A stretch of DNA of 64,000 nt from Morella rubra (lineage: Eukaryota > Streptophyta > Magnoliopsida > Fagales > Myricaceae). The stretch lies in assembly GCA_003952965.2 (NCBI GenBank), contig CM025851.1, positions 13,413,111 to 13,477,110 of the forward strand. Reading direction: 5' to 3'. Of the stretch, positions 1-14,622 are shown in pieces. Under the pieces are notes generated by a model. That model was given only the letters and a program-made list of their open reading frames with translations, did no database searches and was not told the DNA's origin. A program made the position numbers and the translations under genes. The first letter of the stretch is position 1; every line of letters starts with the position of its first letter.

Positions 1-750
1 ATTCTGGCAGTTCTCGGACCGGAAACAGATGCCTAAACAGGCATCCGGTACCCTGCCCTAATTTGAAGGACCTCATCAACTCCTCTTTTTTCACAATTCT
101 GCGAAGGCGGAGTCGATACACTTCACAGCAAAGACGTATATCATGCAGTAATAAACTAGAGAACAGATGCACAGGAAACAAATAAAAAAGGAGGGAACGC
201 TTATAGTGTTGACAGGAAAGATCCCAAACGCCGGCTTTCTACCCAACTAAGATCCTGCCAATCCTGTGGAACAAAGATTACAAGGCTGAGTCGTCCTCCA
301 CGGGGACCATTGGTAAAAGATCACACTCTCTAAGATGACTGCCTAAGCACTTCGGGTTTATCTGGAAAAAAAGTGTGATGAGTAACTATCTTGATCAAGA
401 TAATGGAACACCATTCAATATTGCCCTCGAGATTGTCCCAATGCCTGATGAAGTAGGAACATCAATGGCAGCGGTGGTAGGTAGTGATGAAATTTCATTA
501 ATCAGGTATTTAACAACCATCAAAATGACCAGACACCATAAAATCAAGCAGCGTGTGAACCGACAAAAAATTCCCACCTGTTATATAGATCGCTGCAGCG
601 TCTTCAAATACATTCAGATCTGACCATCATAACTAGGATAACAATTATAAATTCAAACATCCTCAAGTACAAATGAAAGCTGCGACAAAAGAAAAATCCA
701 TAGAAGCCGCGCTTCTCCATCATTAACAGTTCCTCTACAGATTTAACAAT
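1..750. other. gene-free stretch at the window edge
   Basis: I see no supported gene here. The short open frames around 375-623 are on both strands, resemble no family I recognise and lack splice context. The part nearest 750 is probably 3' flank of the malate dehydrogenase gene. A neighbouring gene could end here, but nothing in the sequence shows it. Confidence 0.5.
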
Positions 751-752
751 GG

Positions 753-762
753 CATTTATTTA
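753..762 (-). terminator. poly(A) signal of the malate dehydrogenase gene
   Basis: On the minus strand this reads as two overlapping AATAAA hexamers, about 60 bases after the stop codon at 823-825. This is a normal distance for a plant 3' UTR. Cleavage would fall slightly lower in coordinate. Confidence 0.55.
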
Positions 763-822
763 TTCAAAACAGACAAGGACGAGCCAGACATACTACCCCG
801 CCCTATAGAAGGATTACAGCAT

Positions 823-4224
<3,402 letters not shown>

Positions 4225-4328
4225 TTGATCGAGATCAGGTGGACTCGGAAAGGATCAGTTTCAAACGAAGCTAAAACCTAGAGTAGAGCAGTTAGTTGAG
4301 AGAACCAGGGGTGGAGATCAGGCGCTGA

Positions 4329-4336
4329 TATTTATA
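4329..4336 (-). promoter_or_regulatory. TATA box of the malate dehydrogenase gene
   Basis: TATAAATA on the minus strand, about 105 bases upstream of the ATG at 4224. Transcription would start near 4300, giving a 5' UTR of roughly 75 bases. Confidence 0.6.
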
Positions 4337-4344
4337 GCGTGAAA

Positions 4345-5289
4345 ATGATGTTGCCAAGGTGCTAGCGATAAGTACAAGGACTAGAAGGAGCAAAACAACG
4401 GCGTTTTGGTCCTGAAAGGAGCACAGAGAACGACATCGTCTTCGTTTTTTAAGCTTTTGTTAGTGCAGGCCTGCAGGGAGTGGTTAGGAGGACGAGCATT
4501 GGCCCCTATAAGATAATGTTTTGTTACCCTATAAGATAATGTTTTGTTAACGTGAGTTGGTCCCTGAAAGAAGGCACGAGTGAGGGTGACTTTGCGACGC
4601 CTTTTCCGTATTACATAGAGTTAAATAGAAAAGAAAACCATTACAATTTTTTTTTTTAACGTAAATTATAATAGCCAGTGACCTCTAGTCGTAAATTATC
4701 CAGCATACTTAAAGAACATGAATGATAAAGTACTAAAATACGTCGACGAAAATAAATAAATTAAATACCCCCAAAGTTTTTCTCGCATGGAAATCAATTG
4801 TTTTATCTATAATTGAGCTATATTAAACAAATGATGACCTAAATTTTATAAAAAAAAATTATTCAATGGTATTTGTAACTTCATTCAGATCAGCAGTTTT
4901 TATACTAATTAATGCGTTTTGTAATGTTCAAAATAATCTAGAAAATTTTAAAAAGTTTCAAAAAAGAGTTAAGAATATATTGGAAGAGAGCTTTAAGAGA
5001 ATAAACTATGCTTTTCTTCTTCCTTTTAATTAATCAAAAAAAAATTTTGTCTCACAGAATGATTCGAGTATGTCTTATAAGAATCTACTATTTCTTCGAG
5101 AGCTCGGCTTTTTTATCTGATCTCTTGTTTTACTCTACTTGCAATTAATGATTATAGTGTCCGAAATTTTATCAACTTCATGATGCAAGCTTATGATCGT
5201 ATATTTTTGCAATAACAATAATTATCATTTAGTTTGCTTTTCAATCTATCTTGAGTCGAATGATCTCTATTTTAATTATTATACTATGT
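4345..5289. other. AT-rich gene-free DNA
   Basis: No coding frame, RNA gene or repeat stands out, apart from a short direct repeat of TATAAGATAATGTTTTGTTA near 4508-4548. The left part is presumably the upstream region of the malate dehydrogenase gene. Confidence 0.5.
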
Positions 5290-5298
5290 TTCGAATTA

Positions 5299-5820
5299 GG
5301 CTTAATTTTCACTGTAGATTCTTGTGATATCACTTTTGAACAAATTGTTTCCAGTGGTATCACTTTTTACAAATAGATCTCTATGGTCATCCATTAAAGT
5401 AAAAGTTGGTCCCTAATCCAATATGCGTTAAGCGAATGGACTTGACTAACGTGTCAACAAATACCATGTCAACAGCGAATAAGATAACACTGCGTGTCCC
5501 CGTCTCCATGTAGGACGCTAGTTATCATATAAATTTATGTCTATTTTTCACACGAGCATCCGACTCAGATTTTTTTATAAAAAAATAAAGTCATCTAAAC
5601 TAAACAAGAATAGGTCCACGTCGCATCACTTATCTCCTTTCACTCTCTCTCTCTCTCTCTTTCTCTCTTCATCCCTGATAGACAGACAAACACTTCCCCA
5701 AATTTTTTAGAACCCTAGCCTCCCCGATCTTCCAAACCCCCACATTAGTTTGCTGAAATATTTGTTCCGACAAAGCCTGTGCGAAGTCCAAGTTCCTTGG
5801 CAATAATTATGTCCTTCCTG
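5299..5820. repeat. left terminal inverted repeat of the 1.7-kb MULE
   Basis: Pairs with 6468-7004. The inner part, 5690-5815, is the best conserved and includes the (CT)n-AACCCTAGCC segment. Confidence 0.85.
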
Positions 5821-5836
5821 TAGCTTCAAACTAGAT

Positions 5837-6042
5837 TTATAGCGTGTTTGGTTACAAAATTTTATCAAAATTTTAGTAAAATTTTATCAAAATTTTATTA
5901 AAATTTTATGTTTATGTTAAAAACGAGGTGTATTGAAATTGGTGAATGAGTGATAAAAGTAAAAATAAAAGTAAAAGTAAAATTTTGAAATGTGTTTGAT
6001 AAAAGTAAAATTTTGTTAAAATTTTAACAGGCCAAACGCCAT
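5837..6042. mobile_element. small MITE nested inside the MULE
   Basis: About 206 bp bounded by GCGTGTTTGGTTACAAAATT and, in inverted form, AAAATTTTAACAGGCCAAACG. The interior is built of repeated AAAATTTTA(T/G) blocks. GTTTGG/CCAAAC ends are common in small plant MITEs. I could not define a clean target duplication. Confidence 0.5.
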
Positions 6043-6467
6043 GTATTCTCCTAGAACATGAATGAGGATCATACTGCAATTAAACTCAATTAGTTTTCTC
6101 ATCAAGTGCTAAAATAAGTTAAGTTCACATGGAATCAACTTGAAATTTCGTGAACCTCTCTTCCCCTGTATGTGATACAGAATAACAGAGGCTCGTGAAT
6201 TTATTCAGAGAAAAGCCATGAAAATGCTAAGTGCAAATGAAAAGCTAAGGCAAAACAAAAGAACCACGCGCGCACCTGCACTAAAAAAGCTTCCTTTTTC
6301 TGCCAAAATTCAAGTCAACATGAAAATGGAGCCTGTGATTCAAATTTATAGGGTAAATAGCAAACTAGACACTTCCAAGACCCAAGGGTTCTGCATAAAC
6401 AGAAAACGGCCTCAAAAAAGAGTGATGCTTTTTGCTGTGGCGTTCTTTGTTTAGTGTGAGGAATATA

Positions 6468-7004
6468 TGGGAAGACATAATCACTGCCAAGGAAATTGAA
6501 CTTCGCACAGGCATTGTCGGAAACAAATATTTCAGCAAACTAATGTGGGGGGTTCGGCTGGTGGTGGGTTTGGAAGATCGGGGAGGCTAGGGTTCTAAAA
6601 AATTTGAAAAAGTGTTCGTCTGTGGGAGATGATGAGAGAGAGGGGGGTGGGAGGAGATAAGTGCTGCGAGGTCGTTAGATCCCTGTTTAGTTTAGATGAC
6701 TTTAAAAAAAAAAAAAAAATCTGAGTTGGATGTATGAAAATAGACATAGATTTATATAATAGCTGTCATCCCACGTGGAGACGAGACACGCGTTGTTATC
6801 TTATTCGCTGCTGACGTGACATTTGTTGACATGTCAATCAAGTCGTTAGTGGATTAATACCTATTGAATCGAGAGACCAAATTTTACTTAAAAGGTGACC
6901 GCATGGACTTGTTTATAGAAAGTGAACCTGTTTGTAAAAAGTGATAACGCATGAATCAATTTGTTAAAGAGTGATACTAAATAGACTTATAGTGCAATTA
7001 AGCC
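6468..7004. repeat. right terminal inverted repeat of the 1.7-kb MULE
   Basis: Inverted partner of 5299-5820. It carries a short insertion relative to the left arm near 6556-6570 and a longer poly(A) run near 6703-6719. Confidence 0.85.
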
Positions 7005-7756
7005 TTCAAATTATTTCATTTCATTTCTCTTTTTATTTCTAAATTGATGATCAAATAAAGGAGAAATTAATAAGACATTTTTTTATTAGTGTTTTAAAAG
7101 AAAAATTCACAAGTTTATCAATAGGGAACTAATTCTAATTCAAATGACGGTTGAGGCATGAGTCAGGATTCAAATTTAAATATTCTTATGCAGGTTAAAT
7201 CACCCCCTTCCCTAAAAATTTAAAATTGATATAAGGAGATTGATTTGATTGATGATGCCGCGACAGATGAACGATTAGCAGCTTCTAAACTAAATTGGTA
7301 TATGATCTGCAAGACAATGGAGGTGAACGGAAATTCCGTGTAATGAACCTCTGACGCTTAAGTTATGATTCGAAGAGAATATAAGAGATTTCAGTGTACG
7401 GAAAATATATGTTGAAAAATAGTTTTCAATACATGGGACGTTAGATTTCGTTTGAATTCTAGGATTCCTGTAAATTCTCCGGACGTGTAGCCTTCTCTTG
7501 CAACTAACAAGACCTAACACAACAGAAAAATCTCTGGATATGACGACGCCTTCCCTAGCGTCTACCAGTGGAAAAAGGGCCTTTTTGCAAAAGCTTTTGG
7601 GCGGTTTGGACGAATTTCAAGGGAGAGACATTTGATGATGCGAGGGGCCCTTTCGGTGGATGAGGCCTGGCTTTGCGGGTCGAGTCCTTCCTAGGATTTT
7701 GAGGCCCTTTGGGTAATACCTACTCGACGTGCACTTCCTTTTAGCCTATAGGCTTT

Positions 7757-7947
7757 CTAGGTGAAGTTTGTTTGTCTAAATTTCGAAAAATATTTTTAAA
7801 ATTTTTTAAAAAATTTAGATATTAAAATTTATTAGAATTTATAAAAATTTTAGTGTGTATTTGTGTAGATGTTGAAAATTTTAAAGTGTATTTAATTTGT
7901 TCGAAATTGTGATACCTCGAAATATTAGGCAAACAAACGCCACCTAG
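7757..7947. mobile_element. MITE-like inverted repeat
   Basis: Ends CTAGGTGAAGTTTGTTTG (7757 on) and, inverted, CAAACAAACGCCACCTAG (to 7947) match with about three differences. The AT-rich interior is about 150 bp. The flanking CTAG at both ends may be the target duplication or part of the ends. Confidence 0.5.
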
Positions 7948-8380
7948 TGTATCGCTTGACTGAACGAGGCAGATTGGGCCGATATTTTCATTCCCATCGT
8001 TGATTATTTTAATTGTATTTCAAAAGACATAAACAAAATTCGCAAAACTCCGATTGGAAAATATATAGATGGTACAATATATATGAAATAGTTTTCTTTT
8101 GATTATTTAGAATTTTAGTGTGTATTTGTGTAGATGATAAAAATTTTAAAGTGTATTTAACTTGTTCGAAATTTTAATACCTCGAAATGTTAGGCAAACA
8201 AACACCACTTAATGTATCGCTTGGCTGAATAAGGCAGATTGGGCCGATATTTTCATTCCCATCGTTGATTATTTTAATTGTATTTCAAAAGGCGTAAACA
8301 AAATTCGCAAAACTCAGATTGGAAAATTATATAGACGGTACAATATATATGAAATAGTTTTCTTTAGATTATTCAAAATA
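7851..8380. repeat. 265-bp tandem duplication
   Basis: 7851-8115 is repeated at 8116-8380, about 90% identical by eye. The unit includes the right half of the MITE-like sequence at 7757-7947, so duplication followed that insertion. Confidence 0.85.
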
Positions 8381-9718
8381 AGTGCACTGCTATCGATTTT
8401 TGTTGTTGTGGTCAACCGTTGTGGGCCTCAGGGGATTCCCCTCAGGACGGCCCACCAGCCCTGCGGACAGCAAAAGCCGGAAGGGATAGGATCCTTTTCT
8501 TGGCCGATCCAGCGAACAAACGTCCTGAACTCCCGCGAGGCAGAGGTATCTCGCCAAATCGTGCGGTTTGGTGTTCGCGTTGCAATGAACTTTCAATATC
8601 TGGCATTCCGACAACGATGCCATCATGCCGTGGATGTCTCTGATAGTGTGGCGGATTTTCTAATCTACTTCAACTTCAAGCGCCTGATTTTTGTTCTTGT
8701 CCCTAAATGTACGGTTTTGCTCGTCCACTTCCAAGAGTCCAGTTACGAGTCCACGATTCAGTGTCGTGGACGCGACCGCATGTGATCGCGTTATCCAACG
8801 ACATTTCGAAACTGTTGTAACATCCTATCTCCGTTACAAAAACAAAAGATACTCTCGAATCCTCTACTATCACTCCCTCACTGCAGGTCAGGGCTCCTGC
8901 ATGACAGTGACCTTGGAACCGATATACATTCCCAGTCGAACTCATCGGGAAATCTACCAGCACTAATAATATCACTCTGGTACAGTAACTATTGTCGAAA
9001 TTTCTCGAGTCTTCGCAATTGTAGACCCTATGTACGTCTCTACGGTGATTACAAATTAAGTTTTTTTTTTTTTTTAACCCAAGAATTGGTTGCTAATTCC
9101 GATTACAACATATGCTATTTCCACAATCGTCGAGAATAATTGGGCTCGTATATCGGAAGGATTTTGTAGGAAGCCACCCTTCTCCTGTAGTGTTATGTTG
9201 AAGTCTTACATGCCGATGCAGGATTTCCTCTGTTTTTCGTTTAGAGCTTAAAACATCAAAGGAAATGGCAAAATCCTGGTATGACAGAGGTGCAAAAATA
9301 TTTCAGGCAGATAAGTATAGGAAGGGAGCATGTGAAAATTAATTAGACGTTTTGCTCGTTGTATTCTTTATGCTGCTTGCTTTTGAAAACATTATTATAT
9401 CTGTGCCTGGTCTCCTCGCAGTATGACAATAGATTGAGATAATGGATAAGCAACATGCAACGATAGCATCTTCATCAGCCCTGGGGTTTTTTTTTTCTTA
9501 TATATATATATATATACATATGTGAAAAACAAGTTTGATTGCATCATGAATTTTCATCTTAATTTGATGTTCACAAATTTTCACAGCCACCAGCTTGCAT
9601 ATGAGTCAAAGTACATGAGCCTTTGCTAGCTGATCACCAGAGTCTTGAATCACAACTGTTCATACAAACAACTTTTTATGTTACGTACAAAGCACTCTGT
9701 ATACATCAAAGACCCAAA

Positions 9719-9749
<31 letters not shown>

Positions 9750-9936
9750 TTCATTTACGAGAAGTTCCTAACTTTTCAAACCCGTCAAACCAATATTGTA
9801 TTCACTCCACCCCAACGAAAAAAAAAAAAGTGTGAAATCTCAAGCCTTCAAGCACCTTGCATTACTAGCCAGCTTCTTTGTACGGGAAAAAATAAAAATA
9901 AAAATGACTCGTGTAAGTCAAAGAATAGAAAGAAAT
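8381..9936. other. gene-free DNA with a GC-richer segment
   Basis: 8400-8970 is clearly richer in G and C than its surroundings and has overlapping open frames on both strands, such as 8408-8785 plus. None matches a family I recognise and no splice or promoter context supports them. The rest is AT-rich with a (TA)n run at about 9722-9750, and holds the 3' flank of the DUF761 gene. Confidence 0.45.
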
Positions 9937-10488
9937 TTAGGCACTGCGGACCAGCATCTCCTGGAACTCCAGAATTGACTTCTCCTTCTGGAGCTTCATC
10001 TCGTCACGAAACTTGGAGATGAACTCCTCCGCCCTTTCGTCCACTCCTCGCAGCTGCGGTGACGAAGCAACAACCACCTTCCATGCATCCTCTACACTGT
10101 ATATGCTCTTGCTCGTTCTTGGTAAACTCTTCTCGTCAGGCACTTCTTTACCTTTGCTTGTCTCTGCGTGCGCATGCAAAGTGTGTGTTTTCACCGAGAC
10201 GGGCTCCTCAAAGAGATCGTCGATGTGTATAGGGGAAAAGTTCTTATGGAAGTGGCTATGATGGTGGTCGTTGTAATGTTGTCTGTATCTGTAGGAGGGT
10301 TTGGTGAGAGGGTGTCGTTTGAAGGGGAAAAGGAAGCGGAAGGAGCGGATGGCGAGGAGACGGCGAGTAGTGGATTTGACGGCTTTGGAATTCTTGAGTT
10401 TCTGGAGTTTGGTTTGCAGAGAGATGGTGAAGCAGTTCCAGGCCTTCTTAGCGAGGTAAAGCTTCTTTGTGAAGCTCGAGCGAGACAT
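9937..10488 (-). CDS. DUF761 (cotton fibre protein-like) protein
   Basis: Uninterrupted single exon of 183 residues. The N-terminus is very basic (MSRSSFTKKLYLAKKAWNCF), followed by a Lys/Arg-rich stretch to about residue 60 and a His-rich patch (HYNDHHHSHFHKNF, about 68-81). The C-terminal ~35 residues carry the DUF761 signature VDERAEEFISKFRDEM followed by LEFQEML. The family is plant-specific and its biochemical role is unsettled; some members are linked to growth and stress responses. The M at 10488 is chosen because the basic N-terminus follows directly and no further in-frame start precedes it. Confidence 0.9.
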   Translation of the reverse strand: MSRSSFTKKLYLAKKAWNCFTISLQTKLQKLKNSKAVKSTTRRLLAIRSFRFLFPFKRHPLTKPSYRYRQHYNDHHHSHFHKNFSPIHIDDLFEEPVSVKTHTLHAHAETSKGKEVPDEKSLPRTSKSIYSVEDAWKVVVASSPQLRGVDERAEEFISKFRDEMKLQKEKSILEFQEMLVRSA

Positions 10489-13398
10489 TGAGATGTTTGT
10501 TATTATGCGACAATGATGGTCTTCTTTGAATGGAGATGCTTTGAAAGCGAGCGAGCAGGAGAGATGTCAGGGCAGGATGTTCCAACGGGGATTTTGCATC
10601 ACATAGACCAACCTTTGGGTGATTCTCATGGGAGACGCTTGATTCCCTTGGGAGTTTTCTCTTTTTATTTTTTGCGAGGTTACCAGAATGCCATCCTCCG
10701 GATTGGATGCGAGTAAAGCAAAAAGCTGTCTTTGTGAAGGACAATAGTGGCAATTGAATTAAAGGAAAAGATAAAGAAAACAATAATGAAATGGAAGTGT
10801 TTTCTTAGTCAGGCAGTCTTCCCTTTCGGCAGCCACGGAGGCCCGACTTAGAGGGCCAATCTTGGGTCCTAAGTTTACTCAATGAGAAAAGCGAAATAGC
10901 GTAGAGCGCACGCATAAGCCGTGACAAAATGGATTATGGTGTTTCTCCGATCCAACCGGAAAACATTTAATGCTGTTTATATTAATTTTTATTTTCAAAT
11001 TAAACAATCTGATTGAAAATTGGAGAGATTTTTACTAACAGTATTTTATTAGACTTATTAAATCTGATTTTTATGATGTTTTAAATGAAAAACTACATAA
11101 GTGAAAAGTCCTTTTTCTCAGACATTTTGGATTGGAACAACTTCGGCGGACATTTTTGATTGTTTTGTGAAGAATAGTAATTAATCTTACAAGTTACTAC
11201 CTCCGCAAAGCAAAGATAAAGGTCTGAGAAAGCCTTCAGGAATGGCGGCTCTATCTCTTCAAAGGAAGTTAAAGCATATACTTTCATCTCACCTAAAATA
11301 CAAAAGAAAAATAAAAATAAAAATAAATGAACAATAGAAATTTTAAAGAAGTACCAAGAGAACCTCTCTCTTTGGCCAGGAATACATCGCCTATTATTTG
11401 CTTTGCTTTTGCCCCCCATCGACTCCACTATGTATGGCCGGCAAGACACTTGCCCTTTCCAACTTGAAAAGGTTACGAACTAATCAATCAGTCTTTTTTT
11501 TTTTTTCCTACGGACCTAATCAATCAGTCACTTGTTATTTTCCCCCTAAGAAACGTCTTTCTAGCTGGCTTGACACTTGACAGGCCTTGTGAGACACTTT
11601 ACACGTGAAATTATTCAGGTCATATAACCTGCTTTCTTCTTTGCCAGCTTCGTCAGATTCCTGGAAATCATATTTATTAGCAAAATATATAATACCCTCG
11701 CGCGGGATTTCTACGGCCAGCCAGGCTTGGAACTTTCTGAGGATTAGAAGAATATCCTGATCAATGGTATTAGCGCGTCTCCCGTATTTAGACTCCTGAT
11801 TAGAAATTGCCAGAATGACCTTACGAAATCTCGCCTGGTGATCAGCCTCGGAGGGTGCCAGAAGTGCTACCTGAGCCTCCCCTCAGCAGGGGTGAGATGT
11901 GGGGCAACCAAGCTCTACCTGCTTGTTTGGCAAATCCCCGCAATAACATTAATGTTTTGAAGGCCTTCTCAACTCAACACAACACATGCATTTTTGCGGT
12001 TCTGGACAAAAAGGATACATCTAGGGAGGACGTATTTAGGGCCTTGTCCACGGAAAACGTATCTAAAGCTAATTTCATGATCTTGACGTGGACTGATCAG
12101 GGACGAAGGCAAAATATGAATTTTGGGAGGGCTAAATTACAATATCCTAATTCTTGGGAGGGCACATGTAAAAATAGTAAATTACAAGTTCAAATAAAAA
12201 AATTTCCTTAATTTTTGGGCTGGGGCCACGGCCCCACTAGCCTCCCTGGCGTCGTGCCCGTGATGACTTTTATCCCTGTGCCCATGTAACAATTTCGTCG
12301 TTTTCTGGCTACTAATTAGCCAAAAGAAAAAAGATCAGAACTTTGCTGATTTTGCTTATTTCATCTTTTGGGTATTGATACTTGATGATTGGAGAGCCTG
12401 CAAACCCTAGGTAGAGGACCTGCAATCTAAAAAAGAGAGTGAGCAGGACTTCCCCACGGGTCATTTTCGATGTTCAAATCAGTCCCTAGTTGAAAAATGG
12501 AATCCAATAGTGTGTGGGGGGAAGAAATTGGTCTAGCAAAAAAAAAAAGCGGGACGGGGGGGGGGGGGGGGGGGGGGGCTGGTGGTGGGGGTTGAGAAAT
12601 TGGCTCATAGATCCCCCCCAAAAGAGTTTGTAAGACCAGAGCTTTTTAGTAGAAAATGACCCTTTTTCTCGATTGTCTTGGAGAAGAAGATATATATCCC
12701 CTCTTTTTGAGTTTTTCTTTGGTGGGTCTCATTTAGGCCGATTGGGCTTTTTTCAATCAGGTGGGCTGGAAATTTCACACCCATCAATACTCTTTTTCTT
12801 CTTCTTCAGTGATTGAGCACCGGTAGCAGTTTCCACGGATTGTATTTTAAAACCCTGTTAGTTTTTGAGATTTAAAAAAAAATTATTTTGATGAACATGG
12901 TAGCTTTAATGTTTACGTATGTTTGTTTTGTTATGGTATGATACACTATCTTTTGCTAACTATTCTATGCTTTGAAATTCTATAAAAAAAAAATTTAATC
13001 TCCACAAGTACAATTACTTCTTTTTTTTTGTAGCAGGGGAAATTTATAGGCGTTCCGCTCTTGTATATCAGGCTCGGATAAACTTAGGCTAACTTCGACA
13101 CATTGTGAAGTCTTTACGCCCTATAGTTTAAAAACTTACTCACGGACGATAGAATTCGAACTTAAACTCACTTATTGTCATAGAGTTCGACTAGAAATGA
13201 AAATCTGTTTTTATAACTATTGAACTATCCTCCTATAGTTGTCATCACAATTACTTTGGTGAAGCTGTTGTCGTGGAACCAATATCGATTACAAGGTTAA
13301 GTTGAAAAACTATGTACCTCTCAGATGGATCACGGGCAATAAAAGTCAAGTGATTTGTAAAGCTGGACTGTTCAGCACGCATTAAACGACTATTACAT
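10489..13398. other. gene-free DNA
   Basis: The left end is the upstream region of the DUF761 gene. 12060-12260 resembles dispersed elements rich in GGCCCC and GGGAGG motifs, like those near 54.7-56.0 kb. There is a 23-base G run at 12556-12578. The open frames at 11855-12211 and 12427-12621 (proline-rich translation of the G run) are not credible genes. Confidence 0.5.
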
Positions 13399-13466
13399 GG
13401 TAAGTATGGTGAGTATTCCCACCTGTCACGCAAGTGACCTGGGTTCAATCTCGGTAACTGCGCCAA
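13399..13466 (+). pseudogene. decayed tRNA-Asp(GTC)-like sequence
   Basis: The D arm, anticodon loop CTGTCAC (anticodon GTC at 13425-13427) and T loop GGGTTCAATC line up with plant nuclear tRNA-Asp. The anticodon stem is broken by G-to-A changes (CCCAC facing GCAAG) and the acceptor 5' half does not pair. The match ends in CCA, which plant nuclear tRNA genes do not encode. That would fit a copy derived from a mature tRNA, though three bases can arise by chance. Confidence 0.55.
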
Positions 13467-13515
13467 ATATTTGATCGCTTATGAAAAGGTTAATTCCAAG
13501 TCAAATTATAATAAA

Positions 13516-13909
13516 AATACACTTTTCACCCACAAATTACTGGGGTAGTAACACATTACATCCCAAACTATCATCTTTAAGACATTGCACCCTCAAATTA
13601 CCAATGTTAGACACTTTGCACCATAAACTACCCACTTTGACACATTACACCCTCCAATTATTAATATTAAACACTTTGCACCCTCCATTTAACAATAATA
13701 TCCTGGAGAAATTAATGAATTGACAACAATATCTTCAATATATGCAAAATGGGTCAAAGGCATTATCGTCATTTTAGTCTAAAAATTTGATAAAGGGTGC
13801 AAAGTATTAAAAATTGGTACTTAGAGGGTGCAATGTGTTAAAATTGGTAGTTTAGGGTGCAAAATGCAAAACCTATAGTAGTTCGTGGGTAAAAAGTGTA
13901 TTTTCCCCC
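13516..13909. mobile_element. 394-bp inverted-repeat element with 9-bp target duplication
   Basis: Left end AATACACTTTTCACCCAC is the inverse of right end GTGGGTAAAAAGTGTATT, and similarity continues inwards. The interior repeats the phrase TTGCACCCTAAACTACC in degenerate form on both arms. TATAATAAA flanks both sides (13507-13515 and 13910-13918), a perfect 9-bp duplication, so this is probably a MULE-derived MITE. Confidence 0.75.
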
Positions 13910-13918
13910 TATAATAAA

Positions 13919-14599
13919 GGGAAGTCCCAAGGTCATTTCAACAGAGACAAGATTTTTGTGCTTTTTTAAATCTGTGGTTTAAACTTAAACAAACTGACAG
14001 TACGTTATTTGATTTTTCTGCTTTTGTTTTGTTTTTGTTTTTGAAAAGGAAAATAACTTATAGAAATTAAAATTGAACTATAAAGGATACCTAAACTAGA
14101 ATCAAAGCTAAATGCAAGAATCACGAAAAGCTAACTAACAAGCTTAAAAGTTAAAATGGAAAACAAACTACTACAAAAACTTGAAGAGGCAGATTATCAA
14201 ACACTGAGATGCAGTTTCCTTAGCATTGATTCTCAATTAACTTGATTTCCCCAATTGATTAACTCAGTTTTCTAGATACTCAAATCTACAACAACCGAAT
14301 AATAAATCTATTCAAGCCCAATCAAAGTAATTAAGATAAATGCATAGCAAAAGGAGATAATAATAAACTTGAAATAACTAATTGAAACCTTGTATACATT
14401 GGATTATATGTGCCAAATGTCCACATAAAATCCATAGCAAGAGAATCATTCACTACCAAAGTCATATATCCCCAAAAACCAACAAAATTACAATTAAAAT
14501 AGTAATAACCTCCATTGAAGTCACCAGAGGAGGTCCACTTGGGTGCAATTAGTTACTTTCAAGAAGTTTTAACAAACTCAAGCACAAGGGTTCCAGCAA
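13919..14599. other. AT-rich gene-free DNA
   Basis: No coding frame, RNA gene or clear repeat seen between the small inverted-repeat element and the LINE remnant. Confidence 0.5.
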
Positions 14600-14622
14600 A
14601 TTTCTCTTCTTTAATTTAGGCA

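Larger units (their letters stand above)
5299..7004. mobile_element. Mutator-like element with ~520-bp inverted ends
   Basis: The ends at 5299-5820 and 6468-7004 are inverted copies of each other over about 520 bp with moderate divergence. They begin GGCTTAATT. The flanks are TTCGAATTA (5290-5298) and TTCAAATTA (7005-7013), a 9-bp target duplication with one mismatch. Long inverted ends plus 9-bp duplications are diagnostic of MULEs. The 650-bp centre has no transposase, so the element is non-autonomous. The arms contain a (CT)n tract and a string starting AACCCTAGCC that looks like plant 5' UTR; whether this is captured gene DNA is unclear. Confidence 0.85.

Noticed and set aside
8408-8785. 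125-codon plus-strand frame
   Set aside because: No recognisable family, competing frames on the same DNA, no splice or start context. Reported as an unexplained block only.
10168-10491. 107-codon plus-strand frame
   Set aside because: Antisense of the DUF761 coding exon.
12427-12621. Proline-rich minus-strand frame
   Set aside because: Produced by the G homopolymer at 12556-12578.
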